NCBI RefSeq assembly: GCF_001458195.1 | Contig: NZ_CYPU01000043.1 | Location: forward strand, 1 to 42,763 | Length of the DNA stretch: 42,763 bases | Reading direction: 5' to 3' | Source of the DNA: Ruegeria atlantica | Lineage (GTDB): Bacteria > Pseudomonadota > Alphaproteobacteria > Rhodobacterales > Rhodobacteraceae | Shown here: positions 34,239-42,737 of the stretch, piece by piece | Layout of the letters: the number at the start of each line of letters is the position of its first letter | How positions within the stretch are numbered: position 1 is the first letter of the stretch | The notes under the pieces: model-generated | The model's input: the letters and a program-made list of their open reading frames with translations, nothing else | Database searches by the model: none | What the model was told of the DNA's origin: nothing | Position numbers and translations under genes: made by a program

Positions 34239-35018
34239 TTAGCTCAATCGACCATAAAAGGTCATTCGGGCGGCTTCAGAAAGTTCGACACCGGGTTCGG
34301 CATTATAAGCAAGCACTGCGAGAATGCGCGTTAGATCGCCTTCATTCGGTGCCACCCGGTGAATCGAGTTGCGGCCCCGGAAGAAGACCAGTGTACCGGC
34401 ATCGGCCTTGATAATTTCCACTGGTGCCTTTCCGTCCAAAATTTCATTAACTTTCTCAAATCCCATTTCGCCTAAATCTGCATCGCGAACGGCGTTAACG
34501 TATTCGAACTTCCCACCCTTTTCGGGCGCTTGCACCATCAAGGTGATGGCAAAGGACGAGTTGTCAAAATGCCAGCCAAGCTCCTCTCCCTTTTCAGCAA
34601 AATGCAGGTTGATGGAAGATAGCGGGTCTGCGTATTGGTGCATCGCGTCTTCGCCAAGGACATCGCACAAGAAGCTCCGGAAAACCGGGGCGTCATAGAG
34701 TTGGCGCAATGGTGAACCCTGCGGCATCAAATCATCGGTAATGCATCCTTTGGATGAGGTGACGAGGCGATTGCGTGCATGGTCGTCAGCAAACCTTTCG
34801 TCTTTTGGGGTCAGGTAGACGTTGTGTTGCTTTGTTGACTTAAAGACCTTGTCTTTGTTGGCGATGCCCTCGTCACGGATTGTATCAATCGCTCCCTTTT
34901 GAACAAATCCCGGCATCACGAAGACACCCGTTTCGTTAAACTCTTTCTTACAAGCTGCGCGGAAATCCACATTGCCGATCGGAAAGGCTTTTAAGTCGAT
35001 AATGTCTTTCAGCTCCAT
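34239..35018 (-). CDS. Fe(II)/2-oxoglutarate-dependent oxygenase (PhyH-like)
   Basis: This 259-aa cytoplasmic oxygenase uses O2 and 2-oxoglutarate to hydroxylate an unknown substrate. The facial triad is visible as H150-x-D152 (GWHFDNSS) and H220 (NSIHRV), with the 2-oxoglutarate-binding Arg at 231 (LTRILAVL). The early segment FNETGVFVMPGF is typical of PhyH-like proteins. AGGAGAG stands 6 bp before the ATG. It is divergent from a LysR gene, which probably regulates it. The short gap 34158-34238 to IS copy 3 is empty. Confidence 0.8.
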   Translation of the reverse strand: MELKDIIDLKAFPIGNVDFRAACKKEFNETGVFVMPGFVQKGAIDTIRDEGIANKDKVFKSTKQHNVYLTPKDERFADDHARNRLVTSSKGCITDDLMPQGSPLRQLYDAPVFRSFLCDVLGEDAMHQYADPLSSINLHFAEKGEELGWHFDNSSFAITLMVQAPEKGGKFEYVNAVRDADLGEMGFEKVNEILDGKAPVEIIKADAGTLVFFRGRNSIHRVAPNEGDLTRILAVLAYNAEPGVELSEAARMTFYGRLS

Positions 35019-35070
35019 TGGTCTCTCCTGCCGTCAAGTTGCGTTGTTGACGTGATACAGAGGCACAAAG

Positions 35071-35086
35071 AACAAATAAAATTGTT
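35071..35086. promoter_or_regulatory. possible LysR-type binding site
   Basis: AACAAATAAAATTGTT is an inverted repeat (AACAA/TTGTT) in the 107-bp gap between the divergent oxygenase and LysR genes. It is AT-rich and could be a regulator site or a promoter part. Confidence 0.3.
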
Positions 35087-35125
35087 TTTTGTTGCCTTTA
35101 AAGTGAAAAAAGTTATCCAAGCGTC

Positions 35126-36040
35126 ATGGTCGAAATAACACTCAAACAATGCCGCTACTTCCGAGCAGTGGCGCAGACTGGTGGGATCGCTTCGGCAGCG
35201 CAGCTCGTTAGCATCTCGCAGCCCGCCGTCGCCCAAGCTATCGCCAAACTGGAAACTCAAACGGGACTTGTGTTGTTTCGACGCTTGCACGCGCGCGGAA
35301 TGGAGCTGACGGCACAAGGTGTCGAGTTCCTTCGGTATGCTGAACAAATGCTGGTTTACGCCGACAAAATGGACGTCGCAGTGGCAGATATTGCTGCGCA
35401 CAGAATGGGAACATTACGCCTAGGCTGCTTTCAGTCGATTGCACCGTTCTATGTGTCGCACATCCTCAGCGTCTTCCCGAGACACATGCCTGGTGTAGTT
35501 TTGGATGTCGACGAACTTCTGCAAGAAGAACTGATCATAGCCCTGGACCGAAACGAAATCGACCTAGCGATCCTTTATGACCTGGGCATTGATGAAACCT
35601 TGTTCCGCGTACGTCCTCTTGCAACGGCAGACCTGTATCTGATCGTTCCACCAAACCACAGGCTTTCAAAAAGGGCGTCCGTGTCAATTCGTGAGATCGA
35701 CGAAGAGGAGTTCGTGCTTTTCGATGCGCCTCAAAGCAGGGACTATTTTCTCAGCATTTTTGCCGAGTTCGATATTGCACCGAAGATCACGTTTCGATCG
35801 TCGTCGATTGAATCGGTTCGCTGTAACGTGGCAAACGGGCTGGGTGTTTCGCTTCTCTCGATGAAACCTGCCGACAACAAAACCTACGACGGCGGTCGGG
35901 TTGTCCCGATCAAACTCTCAGATTCAATACCGCCGATGCGAATTGTCATCGCGTCACATATGGACGCCCCAGAGAATCTGCTGGCTGACAGGTTTACCGG
36001 CATTTGTCGGAGCCTGTTCCAGGACCGAAAAATTCCATAG
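35126..36040 (+). CDS. LysR-family transcriptional regulator
   Basis: This 304-aa protein has an N-terminal winged helix (ITLKQCRYFRAVAQTGGIASAAQLVSISQPAVAQAIAKLE, about residues 4-45) and a C-terminal periplasmic-binding-like effector domain (GTLRLGCFQSIAPFYV, EIDLAILYDLGI). Its divergent partner, the 2-oxoglutarate oxygenase, is the likely target. The ribosome site is weak. An effector cannot be inferred. Confidence 0.9.
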   Translation: MVEITLKQCRYFRAVAQTGGIASAAQLVSISQPAVAQAIAKLETQTGLVLFRRLHARGMELTAQGVEFLRYAEQMLVYADKMDVAVADIAAHRMGTLRLGCFQSIAPFYVSHILSVFPRHMPGVVLDVDELLQEELIIALDRNEIDLAILYDLGIDETLFRVRPLATADLYLIVPPNHRLSKRASVSIREIDEEEFVLFDAPQSRDYFLSIFAEFDIAPKITFRSSSIESVRCNVANGLGVSLLSMKPADNKTYDGGRVVPIKLSDSIPPMRIVIASHMDAPENLLADRFTGICRSLFQDRKIP

Positions 36041-36207
36041 GACGTTGCGAAGGCGGGAAGCTAAATAACTTGGCGAGCGGTCATTTATCGGACGCAGGGA
36101 AACGCCTGCTTTGTCCCGCAACTCAGACACTCCTGCAAGGTGCAGCGAATGTCCGGTACCGGTAAAAGCAGCCATTCAAGTTCGGATTTTTCGAACCACG
36201 CCTCGCA

Positions 36208-36283
36208 ATGTCTGCTTTACGTGATCAACCGGTCATCTGAGTAAAACCGTCGGATGACCGCAACGAGCCCAAAGCAGACGTGG
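36208..36283 (+). repeat. dispersed repeat, copy e, forming a long hairpin
   Basis: A GATGACCGC/GAGCCC copy (36249-36283) is preceded by an inverted degenerate copy. GTCTGCTTT pairs with AAAGCAGAC and GGTCATC pairs with GATGACC, giving a long imperfect hairpin. It lies in the 462-bp gap 36041-36502, which otherwise holds only copy f and a terminator-like hairpin. Confidence 0.7.
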
Positions 36284-36369
36284 AGAACGTCCGCTGCCGT
36301 TCAATGCAGACCTTCAAGCGAAATTTCTCGGAATGACCACCAATAATGACCGCTATCCGTTCCTAAACC

Positions 36370-36423
36370 GTCATCTAACTGAAAGACTCAGATGACTGCA
36401 TTGAGCCCGAAGGGGACGTTCGC
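36370..36423 (+). repeat. dispersed repeat, copy f
   Basis: GTCATCT pairs with AGATGAC across a short loop, then TGCATTGAGCCCGAAGGGGACG follows the repeat pattern. With copy e it makes a pair about 140 bp apart in the same orientation. Confidence 0.65.
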
Positions 36424-36456
36424 AGGGACGGTGGAGGTAAGCGACAATTCCGTTTT

Positions 36457-36494
36457 GTCTCAGCAGGCAATCCAGCCAGCTGAGACGCATTTTT
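36457..36494 (+). terminator. rho-independent-like terminator
   Basis: The stem GTCTCAGC/GCTGAGAC is followed by GCATTTTT on the plus strand. It lies just after the 3' end of the minus-strand DUF1254 gene but is oriented for plus-strand transcripts, for example read-through from the LysR gene. Confidence 0.45.
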
Positions 36495-36502
36495 AGCAAC
36501 CC

Positions 36503-38434
36503 TTATGGTGCCCTGACCAACTCTACGCGCCGATTAAGTGCTCGACCTTCTTCGGTGTCGTTGTTGGCAACTGGTGCTAGGAAGCTGGCCCCGGCGGCGA
36601 ACAATCGTCCTTGGTCAACCTCATACGTGTTCACCAGTTCTGCGACCACCGCGTCTGCGCGGCCCCTTGAGAGATCGAGGTTACTTTCATAATCGCCTAC
36701 GTCGTCTGTGTGCCCCACCACAGCAATCCGTAGATCGGGCAATTCAGTCATCATCTGAGCGATTGCCTCAAGCGTTGTTTCGGAACCAGGAAGAATTGCG
36801 GTTGATCCGGAATCGAACTGCACACCATATATGGACACACGTCCGTCAACAGTAATTCGAAGCGAGATGTCATCAGCAGTTTCATTGTTGGACACCTCTG
36901 AACTTGCGTATTCGACGAGCTCTATCTCACCCGGTCGCCAGGTCTGATCGAACCAGGGATCCAGAGGTCCATAGAGCCGAAGGATCGTGTTCCAGCCTTT
37001 TCCGGGTACGGTTTGCACCCAGTTGCTCTCCTTACCCTCAGGTGCAACAGGTCCAAAGTAAATGTCGTAGGATCCGTCTTCGTTCTGCACGACATCGGTA
37101 TCGTTGCTGCCGATCGCCGGAAACTGGGCATCTGTTTGCAACATCGATCTTGTTTGATTGTCGTAAAGCGTGAACGACCAAAAGTCCTTAGCGGGAACAT
37201 TTGCAGGCACGTTCACTTTGTAAGTCTTAGCACCGTCTAGTGGATTGCCGTTGGAGTCGCGATAAGTGATGGCATACTGCGATCCTTTTCCGACGGCCTT
37301 TACCGCCATTGCTGGTGTGACACCTGTCGCGTAGAAATGGAAAGCTGAACGGAAGTCGTGCATCGTCACGCCGTCGATTTCCCAAGTGTAGGCACCGCCC
37401 GGAAAACCATTCTGCCAATAGCTTTCGTTTGGGTACCAGTAGTAGCGTTCATCACGGGGTTTAGAAATTAGCGTCTTGACCGTGATCGCGCCGGCAGCCG
37501 CGGCGGCTTCGAGGATCGGTTGCATCCGCGAATCTGGAGCGAACTCCTGTCCCTTTACAATCCCAATCGCTGCAAGGTGACCCAGCAACTCAGGCCTTTC
37601 CCCGATTAAAGGTTCACGTTGGATGACGGCGTTAATCTCATCGAAGATTTCCGCATCCATTCTGTGGATGGTGTTGAACTCCTCGCCGGAAACGTTGAGG
37701 AAAGTCATCTCGGGCGGGTTTTCGGCCTGAGAAAGCGGATAGAGCCTGAAGTTTTCCTTCGTCTGACTCACTGCCGTTTCAGTAGATCCATCCTTTTGAT
37801 AGCCGCGCCAAAGCACCCAGTTCCCAAAGGTGTTGGTAGGCATAACAAAGTACCCGTCTGGAACATCACCTTCGTAACCTGGAGGAAGGATCAGGAACTT
37901 ACCGCCTTGCCCCTCATCCGGACCCAAGTTTCCGAAGTCGCCGACATAGCGGAACCAGGCATCGTTTATGAATCCGAGGACGTTTGGCGGTGTCTCCATT
38001 ACCATGGGCTCATCACCCATCTCCAACCAAGACATCATATAAACACTTGTCGTATTCGCAGTCAGAAACAGAGTGCGAGAGTCCATCAAGTCTTCGAAAA
38101 GGATGGCAGTAGTGTTCGCTGGACCGAACTCCAGAATACCGTTCCGTAATCCTTCCATAGAAGCGATCTTGGTCCCGTCCAGAACAGCCTGATAGGCGTG
38201 TGTGAAATCCAACAGATTATAAATCTTCTGGGCGGATTCGACGTCTGGTACCCCGTCGAAAAAGTTAAGTTCCCCGACCCGCGTTTGGATGTTGTCCGGG
38301 GTGGTAATCCCCTCGGGGATCTCCGTCGTCATTTCCATAACCGGAACTTCTTGGGCAGCAATTGGAAAAACTCCAACACTTCCTGCGACGACAGCTACGC
38401 TGGCCGCGAATGCTAGAGGTTTGATCAAGTTCAT
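36503..38434 (-). CDS. secreted DUF1254/DUF1214 protein fused to OmpA C-terminal domain
   Basis: This 643-aa exported protein has a signal peptide (LAFAASVAVVAGSVGVFPIAAQ). A DUF1254-type region covers about 55-290 (LLDFTHAYQAVLDGTK, NTTSVYMMSWLEMGD). A DUF1214-type region covers about 330-500 (VPAKDFWSFTLYDNQTRSM, ESNWVQTVPGKGWNTILRLYGP). The last ~110 residues form an OmpA peptidoglycan-binding domain (VQFDSGSTAILPGSE, VGHTDDVGDYESNLDLSRGRA, RALNRRVELV). The fusion suggests anchoring to the cell wall. DUF1254/1214 function is not established. AAGGAAG precedes the ATG. The nearby TetR gene may control it. Confidence 0.85.
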   Translation of the reverse strand: MNLIKPLAFAASVAVVAGSVGVFPIAAQEVPVMEMTTEIPEGITTPDNIQTRVGELNFFDGVPDVESAQKIYNLLDFTHAYQAVLDGTKIASMEGLRNGILEFGPANTTAILFEDLMDSRTLFLTANTTSVYMMSWLEMGDEPMVMETPPNVLGFINDAWFRYVGDFGNLGPDEGQGGKFLILPPGYEGDVPDGYFVMPTNTFGNWVLWRGYQKDGSTETAVSQTKENFRLYPLSQAENPPEMTFLNVSGEEFNTIHRMDAEIFDEINAVIQREPLIGERPELLGHLAAIGIVKGQEFAPDSRMQPILEAAAAAGAITVKTLISKPRDERYYWYPNESYWQNGFPGGAYTWEIDGVTMHDFRSAFHFYATGVTPAMAVKAVGKGSQYAITYRDSNGNPLDGAKTYKVNVPANVPAKDFWSFTLYDNQTRSMLQTDAQFPAIGSNDTDVVQNEDGSYDIYFGPVAPEGKESNWVQTVPGKGWNTILRLYGPLDPWFDQTWRPGEIELVEYASSEVSNNETADDISLRITVDGRVSIYGVQFDSGSTAILPGSETTLEAIAQMMTELPDLRIAVVGHTDDVGDYESNLDLSRGRADAVVAELVNTYEVDQGRLFAAGASFLAPVANNDTEEGRALNRRVELVRAP

Positions 38435-38507
38435 TAGTCTTCCTTCCGTTGAAATTAGTGAAGCCTGCGGAAGCGCCTTACTTCAGAGCCAATATGAAAA
38501 TTTTTGA

Positions 38508-39176
38508 TCACTTGAAGCGGTGTCCGATAGAACCGGCCGCGTCAAACGGATACAGTGTTGAAATCCAAATGCGCATGATCGCCGAGAGCACCTCCTCTTT
38601 GTTGGCCTTCTGGACAGAGCCAAACGCATTGATAAGCACACCCGCGTCCATCCTATTCAGCGCACGAGCAACTGGAAGAGGATCAAACTCGGGCGTAATG
38701 CCCTTTGCCTGATCCTGGGCAATACGCGCAGAGACGACTTGGTCGAACGACCCTAGAAATGTCTCCCAGACATGCTCAAGTCGCTCATCGCTAGGCGCTG
38801 CATCCGCGACCGCTTTGAGAATGGAGCCGTGCTGATACCCGACATCTACGAGTGCTCGGAGGCTTTCATGAAGACCCGAAACCGCGTCGGCTTCGTTAAG
38901 GAGCCAGGCACGTGCACCTTCAACGATCCCACCCTTCACTTCGTTGAGGAGCGTTTCCATTAAACCGTGCAGATCATTGAAGTAGAGATAAAAGGTCGAT
39001 CGGCTGTGCTCCGTTTCGGCCATCAAGTTGGCAACTGTGAGTTCGCGGAACGGGCGTGTCTCTAGGAAACGATTTCCAGTATCAAGTATGGCAGATCGTG
39101 TGAGTGCGGCCTTGCTTGGGGGCAATTGCCGCACGACGCGCTTGGAATTAGCATCAGCCTCGGATTTTTCTGACAT
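38508..39176 (-). CDS. TetR-family transcriptional regulator
   Basis: This 222-aa protein has an N-terminal helix-turn-helix (RELTVANLMAETEHSRSTFYLYFNDLHGLMETLL) and a variable C-terminal ligand domain. It lies 73 bp upstream of the DUF1254-OmpA gene on the same strand. A perfect palindrome CTGACATCGTGTCAG sits 14 bp before its start, probably an autoregulatory site; a near-identical site stands before the secreted-protein gene at 40760. Confidence 0.85.
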   Translation of the reverse strand: MSEKSEADANSKRVVRQLPPSKAALTRSAILDTGNRFLETRPFRELTVANLMAETEHSRSTFYLYFNDLHGLMETLLNEVKGGIVEGARAWLLNEADAVSGLHESLRALVDVGYQHGSILKAVADAAPSDERLEHVWETFLGSFDQVVSARIAQDQAKGITPEFDPLPVARALNRMDAGVLINAFGSVQKANKEEVLSAIMRIWISTLYPFDAAGSIGHRFK

Positions 39177-39189
39177 GGCGTTAGTACGC

Positions 39190-39204
39190 CTGACATCGTG
39201 TCAG
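39190..39204. promoter_or_regulatory. candidate TetR operator (site 1)
   Basis: CTGACATCGTGTCAG is a perfect inverted repeat with 6-bp arms around TCG, directly before the tetR start. The remaining upstream gap to 39580 shows no gene; a promoter for the OmpA-like gene must lie there. Confidence 0.6.
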
Positions 39205-39580
39205 AAGTCTAGCAAAATTTCGGTACTAGAGCGCTCTTCGGTGTGAGGTAAACTCTATCATTGGTGGATGATAGGAGTCAGAATTTGTCTGCAGAGGGGT
39301 GGCGAATTTAGCTTGGGTTCCGAAAGCAGGGACTGTTGCCCGGCTTTACGAACAAGACGAGCATGGGGGACAACCTTTATCTGTTGGGCAGTACTTTCAG
39401 CACCGGGAAGCTTGAATACGACAGTCCTTGCCAGCGCCTGTCTAGATGCCCAGCAAAGCGTAAGAACACGATACCCAAGAGTCCCAATTTCTCTTGCTTG
39501 TAGCGGCGAACAGAAAATCTCTAATAATTGTGGTAATCTTTAGAAGATTGAACTGCCACGAATTCAGGGAGAACGGTGAA

Positions 39581-40099
39581 ATGACAAGAATGATAAGCAA
39601 GATTGGTGCGTTGACACTGCTAGTGGCATTTATAAGCGGCGGTGCAATCGCTCAATCACTTTATGACCAAAAGCTTGCGCGCCCCATTGGCGAATTGACG
39701 GACAAAGCAATTGTTGAAGCGTTGCGCGAAGACGGGCGCGTATCCATGAGTGGTGGATTTTTCGAAACTGACAGCGCCGAACTGACTGGGGCTTCTTCAG
39801 ACGTTTTAGCCAAAGTAGCGTTCGGCATGGTACAGCTGCCCGAATTACGCCTAGTTATCGTCGGCCATACGGACTCAGTCGGGGATTTTTACTACAATAT
39901 TGATCTTGCTCAACGCCGCGCGAATGCAGTCCGAGATGCGCTACTGGCAGAGCCTAACAACGTTGAGCCGGAGCGGCTTGTTGCGATGGGCGCAGGCCCA
40001 ATTGCACCAGTAGCTTCCAACCTCAGCGATGAAGGACGTGCCTTGAACCGAAGAGTAGAATTCATAATGTTGGATGAAGCACTGCTGGTTAAAAAGTAA
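39581..40099 (+). CDS. small OmpA-domain secreted protein
   Basis: This 172-aa protein has a signal peptide (MISKIGALTLLVAFISGGAIAQ) and a single OmpA-like peptidoglycan-binding domain (VGHTDSVGDFYYNIDLAQRRA, RALNRRVEFIML). Its OmpA part is clearly similar to that of the DUF1254 fusion protein, including the same order VGHTD, GD, L-RRA, LNRRVE. AGGGAG supports the ATG at 39581 over the longer open frame from 39494. It likely binds peptidoglycan in the periplasm. A hairpin terminator follows 85 bp after its stop. Confidence 0.85.
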   Translation: MTRMISKIGALTLLVAFISGGAIAQSLYDQKLARPIGELTDKAIVEALREDGRVSMSGGFFETDSAELTGASSDVLAKVAFGMVQLPELRLVIVGHTDSVGDFYYNIDLAQRRANAVRDALLAEPNNVEPERLVAMGAGPIAPVASNLSDEGRALNRRVEFIMLDEALLVKK

Positions 40100-40184
40100 C
40101 GCTGACTTTCCTCATGCAAGCCCCCCTAGGTTTAAATCATGTGGACGCATAGGAAAATTCAACCTCTATCTCGCACGAGATATA

Positions 40185-40213
40185 TGCACTAGCACGATGT
40201 GCTAGTGCATTTT
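40185..40213 (+). terminator. rho-independent terminator between convergent genes
   Basis: TGCACTAGCAC and GTGCTAGTGCA form a perfect 11-bp stem with a 3-base loop, followed by TTTT. It ends the OmpA-like transcript and may also serve the convergent secreted-protein gene, though without a T-run on that side. Confidence 0.7.
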
Positions 40214-40226
40214 GAAGCGCTCAGAT

Positions 40227-40760
40227 TTAACTGGCAATACCGTCAGTGCACGTGCGAGCTGCTTCGACCGCCGCGCTGACGCCAGTCAGGTCTACTTTGA
40301 CCGGTTGCTTGGTTTTCTTCGGAAATGCAGTCAGTGTTCCCTCCTGCATGATGGCATTCGCCATATTGTCGTCTTTGATAACGAAATAAGCGCCCTTGTA
40401 ATCACCTTGCAGATCCTTGCTCTTCATCCCGCGGGCTTTGCCGTCGAATACAAACCCGTTGATATCAATTTCGACCTTCTGTTTGTTTTTGATGTCAACA
40501 TCCGCCAAGGTGAATACGCCAATGTACGCATGCTTTTTGTTCTTGGTGAGACCGATCTGTACTGCGTGCCCGAAGTCATCTGTACGTTCGATCAAGCAAG
40601 CCTGGCGTTCGGCATCGATGAAGACATTCCACCCTTCGACTGGATCACCGTATGGCGCAAAGCCGTCCTCTGCGCCGGGGATTGGGTCTGCTGCAAAGGC
40701 CGGCATCGCTAAGGTCGACGCTGCAAAACAAGAGACCGCGGCGATTTTAATAAGTTTCAT
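40227..40760 (-). CDS. secreted protein of unknown function
   Basis: This 177-aa product has a signal peptide (MKLIKIAAVSCFAASTLAMPAFA before ADP). The mature part is strand-rich with two Cys (about 50 and near the C-terminus) that could form a disulfide. The overall pattern recalls IalB-like proteins, but I do not assign it to that family. The start at 40760 has GGAAG upstream; a longer ORF from 40790 would overlap the CTGAC palindrome at 40784-40798, which is more likely an operator. Confidence 0.7.
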   Translation of the reverse strand: MKLIKIAAVSCFAASTLAMPAFAADPIPGAEDGFAPYGDPVEGWNVFIDAERQACLIERTDDFGHAVQIGLTKNKKHAYIGVFTLADVDIKNKQKVEIDINGFVFDGKARGMKSKDLQGDYKGAYFVIKDDNMANAIMQEGTLTAFPKKTKQPVKVDLTGVSAAVEAARTCTDGIAS

Positions 40761-40783
40761 TTTTAGCTTCCTTTCAGCTTTTT

Positions 40784-40798
40784 CTGACACTGCGTCAG
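40784..40798. promoter_or_regulatory. candidate TetR operator (site 2)
   Basis: CTGACACTGCGTCAG has 5-bp arms CTGAC/GTCAG and matches site 1 (39190-39204) at most positions. It is 24 bp upstream of the secreted-protein start, suggesting control by the TetR protein encoded at 38508-39176. Confidence 0.55.
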
Positions 40799-40890
40799 TT
40801 ATGTTGATTCTTTCAGAAAACCAGCATGATTTTTTCCGTCGCAGTTGTCGGTAAGCAATTTCTCGCCAATTTGATGTCTGCTCGCTTTAG

Positions 40891-41700
40891 AGCTGCAAAC
40901 GGCAGCTTTGTCCGCAACTCTGCCGTTCAGCAGAATTCAGCTACCCGGTCACGGGGGGATTTGCGCGATCAGTCGTCAATTTCGATGCTGGCGCTGAAAC
41001 TCCTGCTGCTGGCGCCTATACTGCGCTTGGCCTCGCGATCGCCGCCTTGGCGTTGACGCCATTGGTGTACTTCCTGCCAAACGCTACGTTGGCCGCCACA
41101 ATCATTGTGGCGGTTCTGAGCCTCGTTGATTTTTCGATATTGCGCAGAACATGGGACTATTCCCGTGCGGATTTCATCGCGGTATCTGCAACGGTTTTGC
41201 TGACGCTGGGTCTAGGTGTTGAAGTCGGCGTCGCGTCCGGAGTGGCGATTTCAGTACTTCTGCATCTATACAAGACGTCTCGACCGCATGTTGCGGAAGT
41301 GGGTCGTGTGCCCGGGACAGAGCACTTTCGAAATGTCCTGCGCCACGATGTCGAAACCGCACCTACGGTGTTGACGCTGCGCATCGACGAGAGCCTTTAC
41401 TTCGTAAACGCCGGCTTTCTGGAAGAACTGATCTTCAGTCGCCTTGCCGAGCGGAAGAAGGTCAAACATGTTGTTTTGATGTTCTCCGCCGTTAACGAAG
41501 TGGACTACTCAGCGCTGGAAACTCTCGAGGCGATCAATCACCGTCTTGAGGAGCTTGGCGTTGGCCTACATCTGTCCGAAGTTAAGGGTCCTGTTATGGA
41601 CAGACTCAAACGGTCTCGTATTGTCGACGGTCTGAACGGCAGGGTTTTCTTGTCCCAGCACGATGCGTGGACAACGCTCATTGCAGAAGCGAGCGAGTGA
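40891..41700 (+). pseudogene. SulP-family anion permease, C-terminal fragment with STAS domain
   Basis: Homology to SulP transporters starts at about 40939 with YPVTGGFARSVVNFDAGAE and runs to the end. The last membrane helices (ATIIVAVLSLVDFSIL, ILRRTWDYSRADFIAV) and a STAS domain (LRIDESLYFVNAGFLEEL, LMFSAVNEVDYSALETLE) are present. The first 8-10 membrane segments are absent, so it cannot transport. It is not next to an IS at its 5' end, so a different deletion removed the front. Confidence 0.85.
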
Positions 41701-41706
41701 CCAAGA

Positions 41707-41919
41707 TCAGCTTGATTTGTTAACGTGATCTGAACGAGCGCTCTGGTCCGCATAGCGAACGTATGAGCGTATTTGTTGAATGAACGCCTCGTGCCCATAT
41801 GTGCCATCAAAGGCAGTCGCTTTCTGAACAAAAGAGAACCGCCGAAACCGTCCTTCACACGTGAATTCTTGTTTGAACTGTGACCTCAACGCCCAGTTAT
41901 GAAGGACAGCCCTGACACG
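41707..41919 (-). pseudogene. C-terminal remnant of an unrecognised gene
   Basis: About 70 codons, ending in YVRYADQSARSDHVNKSS, are cut at the IS copy 4 left end (41920). The segment reads RRFSFVQKATAFDGTYGHE. I do not recognise the family. The frame continues into the IS only by chance. Confidence 0.4.
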
Positions 41920-42737
41920 GGCACTGTCAGAAGAACTTGTCTTGAGGCGGGCAGGGCGAGCACTTAGCGTCGCAGGATGACAAGACGCAGCCCTTTTCGC
42001 TACTTCAAGACGAGCCCCGAGATCATCCGTCTGGCCGTCATGATGTATGTTCGGTTTCCGCTTTCGCTTCGCAATGTTGAAGATCTTTTGCACGAGCGCG
42101 GCATCGAGATCAGCCACGAAACTGTGCGTTATTGGTGGAACAGATTTGGCCCGATATTCGCGGCAGAGATCCGCAGAAACAGGGTCAATCGGATGCGGTC
42201 TTATTCGAACTGGCAGTGGCATCTGGACGAGGTCTTCGTGAAGATCAATGGCGAGACGCACTACCTATGGCGGGCTGTGGATGACGAAGGCGAGGTGCTG
42301 GAAAGTTATGTGACCAAGCGCCGTGACCGCAAAGCTGCGTTGAAATTCCTCAGAAAATCAATGAAACGCTACGGTCAACCTGAAGCCATCGTGACGGACA
42401 AACTGCGGTCTTATGGCGCGGCGATGAGAGTTGTCGGGAACGGTAGTCGGCAAAAGACCGGCCGCTGGCTGAACAATCGGGCCGAGAATTCCCATCTGCC
42501 ATTTCGACGACGAGAACGTGCGATGCTCCGCTTCAGGCAAATGCGATGTTTGCAGAAGTTCGCCGCAGTTCATTCTTCCGTCCACAACCATTTCAATCAG
42601 GAACGCGCCCTCTACAGCAGAGACAATTTCAAGCTCAACCGCGCCGCTGCTCTCTCCGAGTGGCGCCAACTTTGTTCAGCATAAGTTCCGGCATTTAGGG
42701 GTAAACAGAGACTGGTTCGAATTCGTCTGACAGCACC
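41920..42737 (+). mobile_element. IS6-family insertion sequence, copy 4 (subtype B)
   Basis: This complete 818-bp element has the left end GGCACTGTCAGA and the right end TCTGACAGCACC. The flanks CTGACACG and GCCACTCA do not match, so no target duplication remains. With copy 3 it brackets 34158-41919 in direct orientation. Only 26 bp of sequence follow it in the window. Confidence 0.95.
41977..42684 (+). CDS. IS6-family DDE transposase (copy 4)
   Basis: This 235-aa transposase has an intact DDE triad (HLDEVFVKING, VTDKLRSYGAA, NRAENSHLPFRRRER). It is close to copy 3, with differences around residues 65-75 and 135-155, and is likely active. Confidence 0.95.
   Translation: MTRRSPFRYFKTSPEIIRLAVMMYVRFPLSLRNVEDLLHERGIEISHETVRYWWNRFGPIFAAEIRRNRVNRMRSYSNWQWHLDEVFVKINGETHYLWRAVDDEGEVLESYVTKRRDRKAALKFLRKSMKRYGQPEAIVTDKLRSYGAAMRVVGNGSRQKTGRWLNNRAENSHLPFRRRERAMLRFRQMRCLQKFAAVHSSVHNHFNQERALYSRDNFKLNRAAALSEWRQLCSA

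Noticed and set aside
36208..36423. CRISPR array or tandem repeat
   Set aside because: Only two related hairpin units are present, they differ in sequence and have no regular spacers or cas genes; they belong to the dispersed repeat family.
41047..41700. An intact short SulP-like gene starting at a TTG
   Set aside because: Homology to SulP continues upstream of that codon to about 40939 and the first membrane segments are missing, so it is a truncated fragment.
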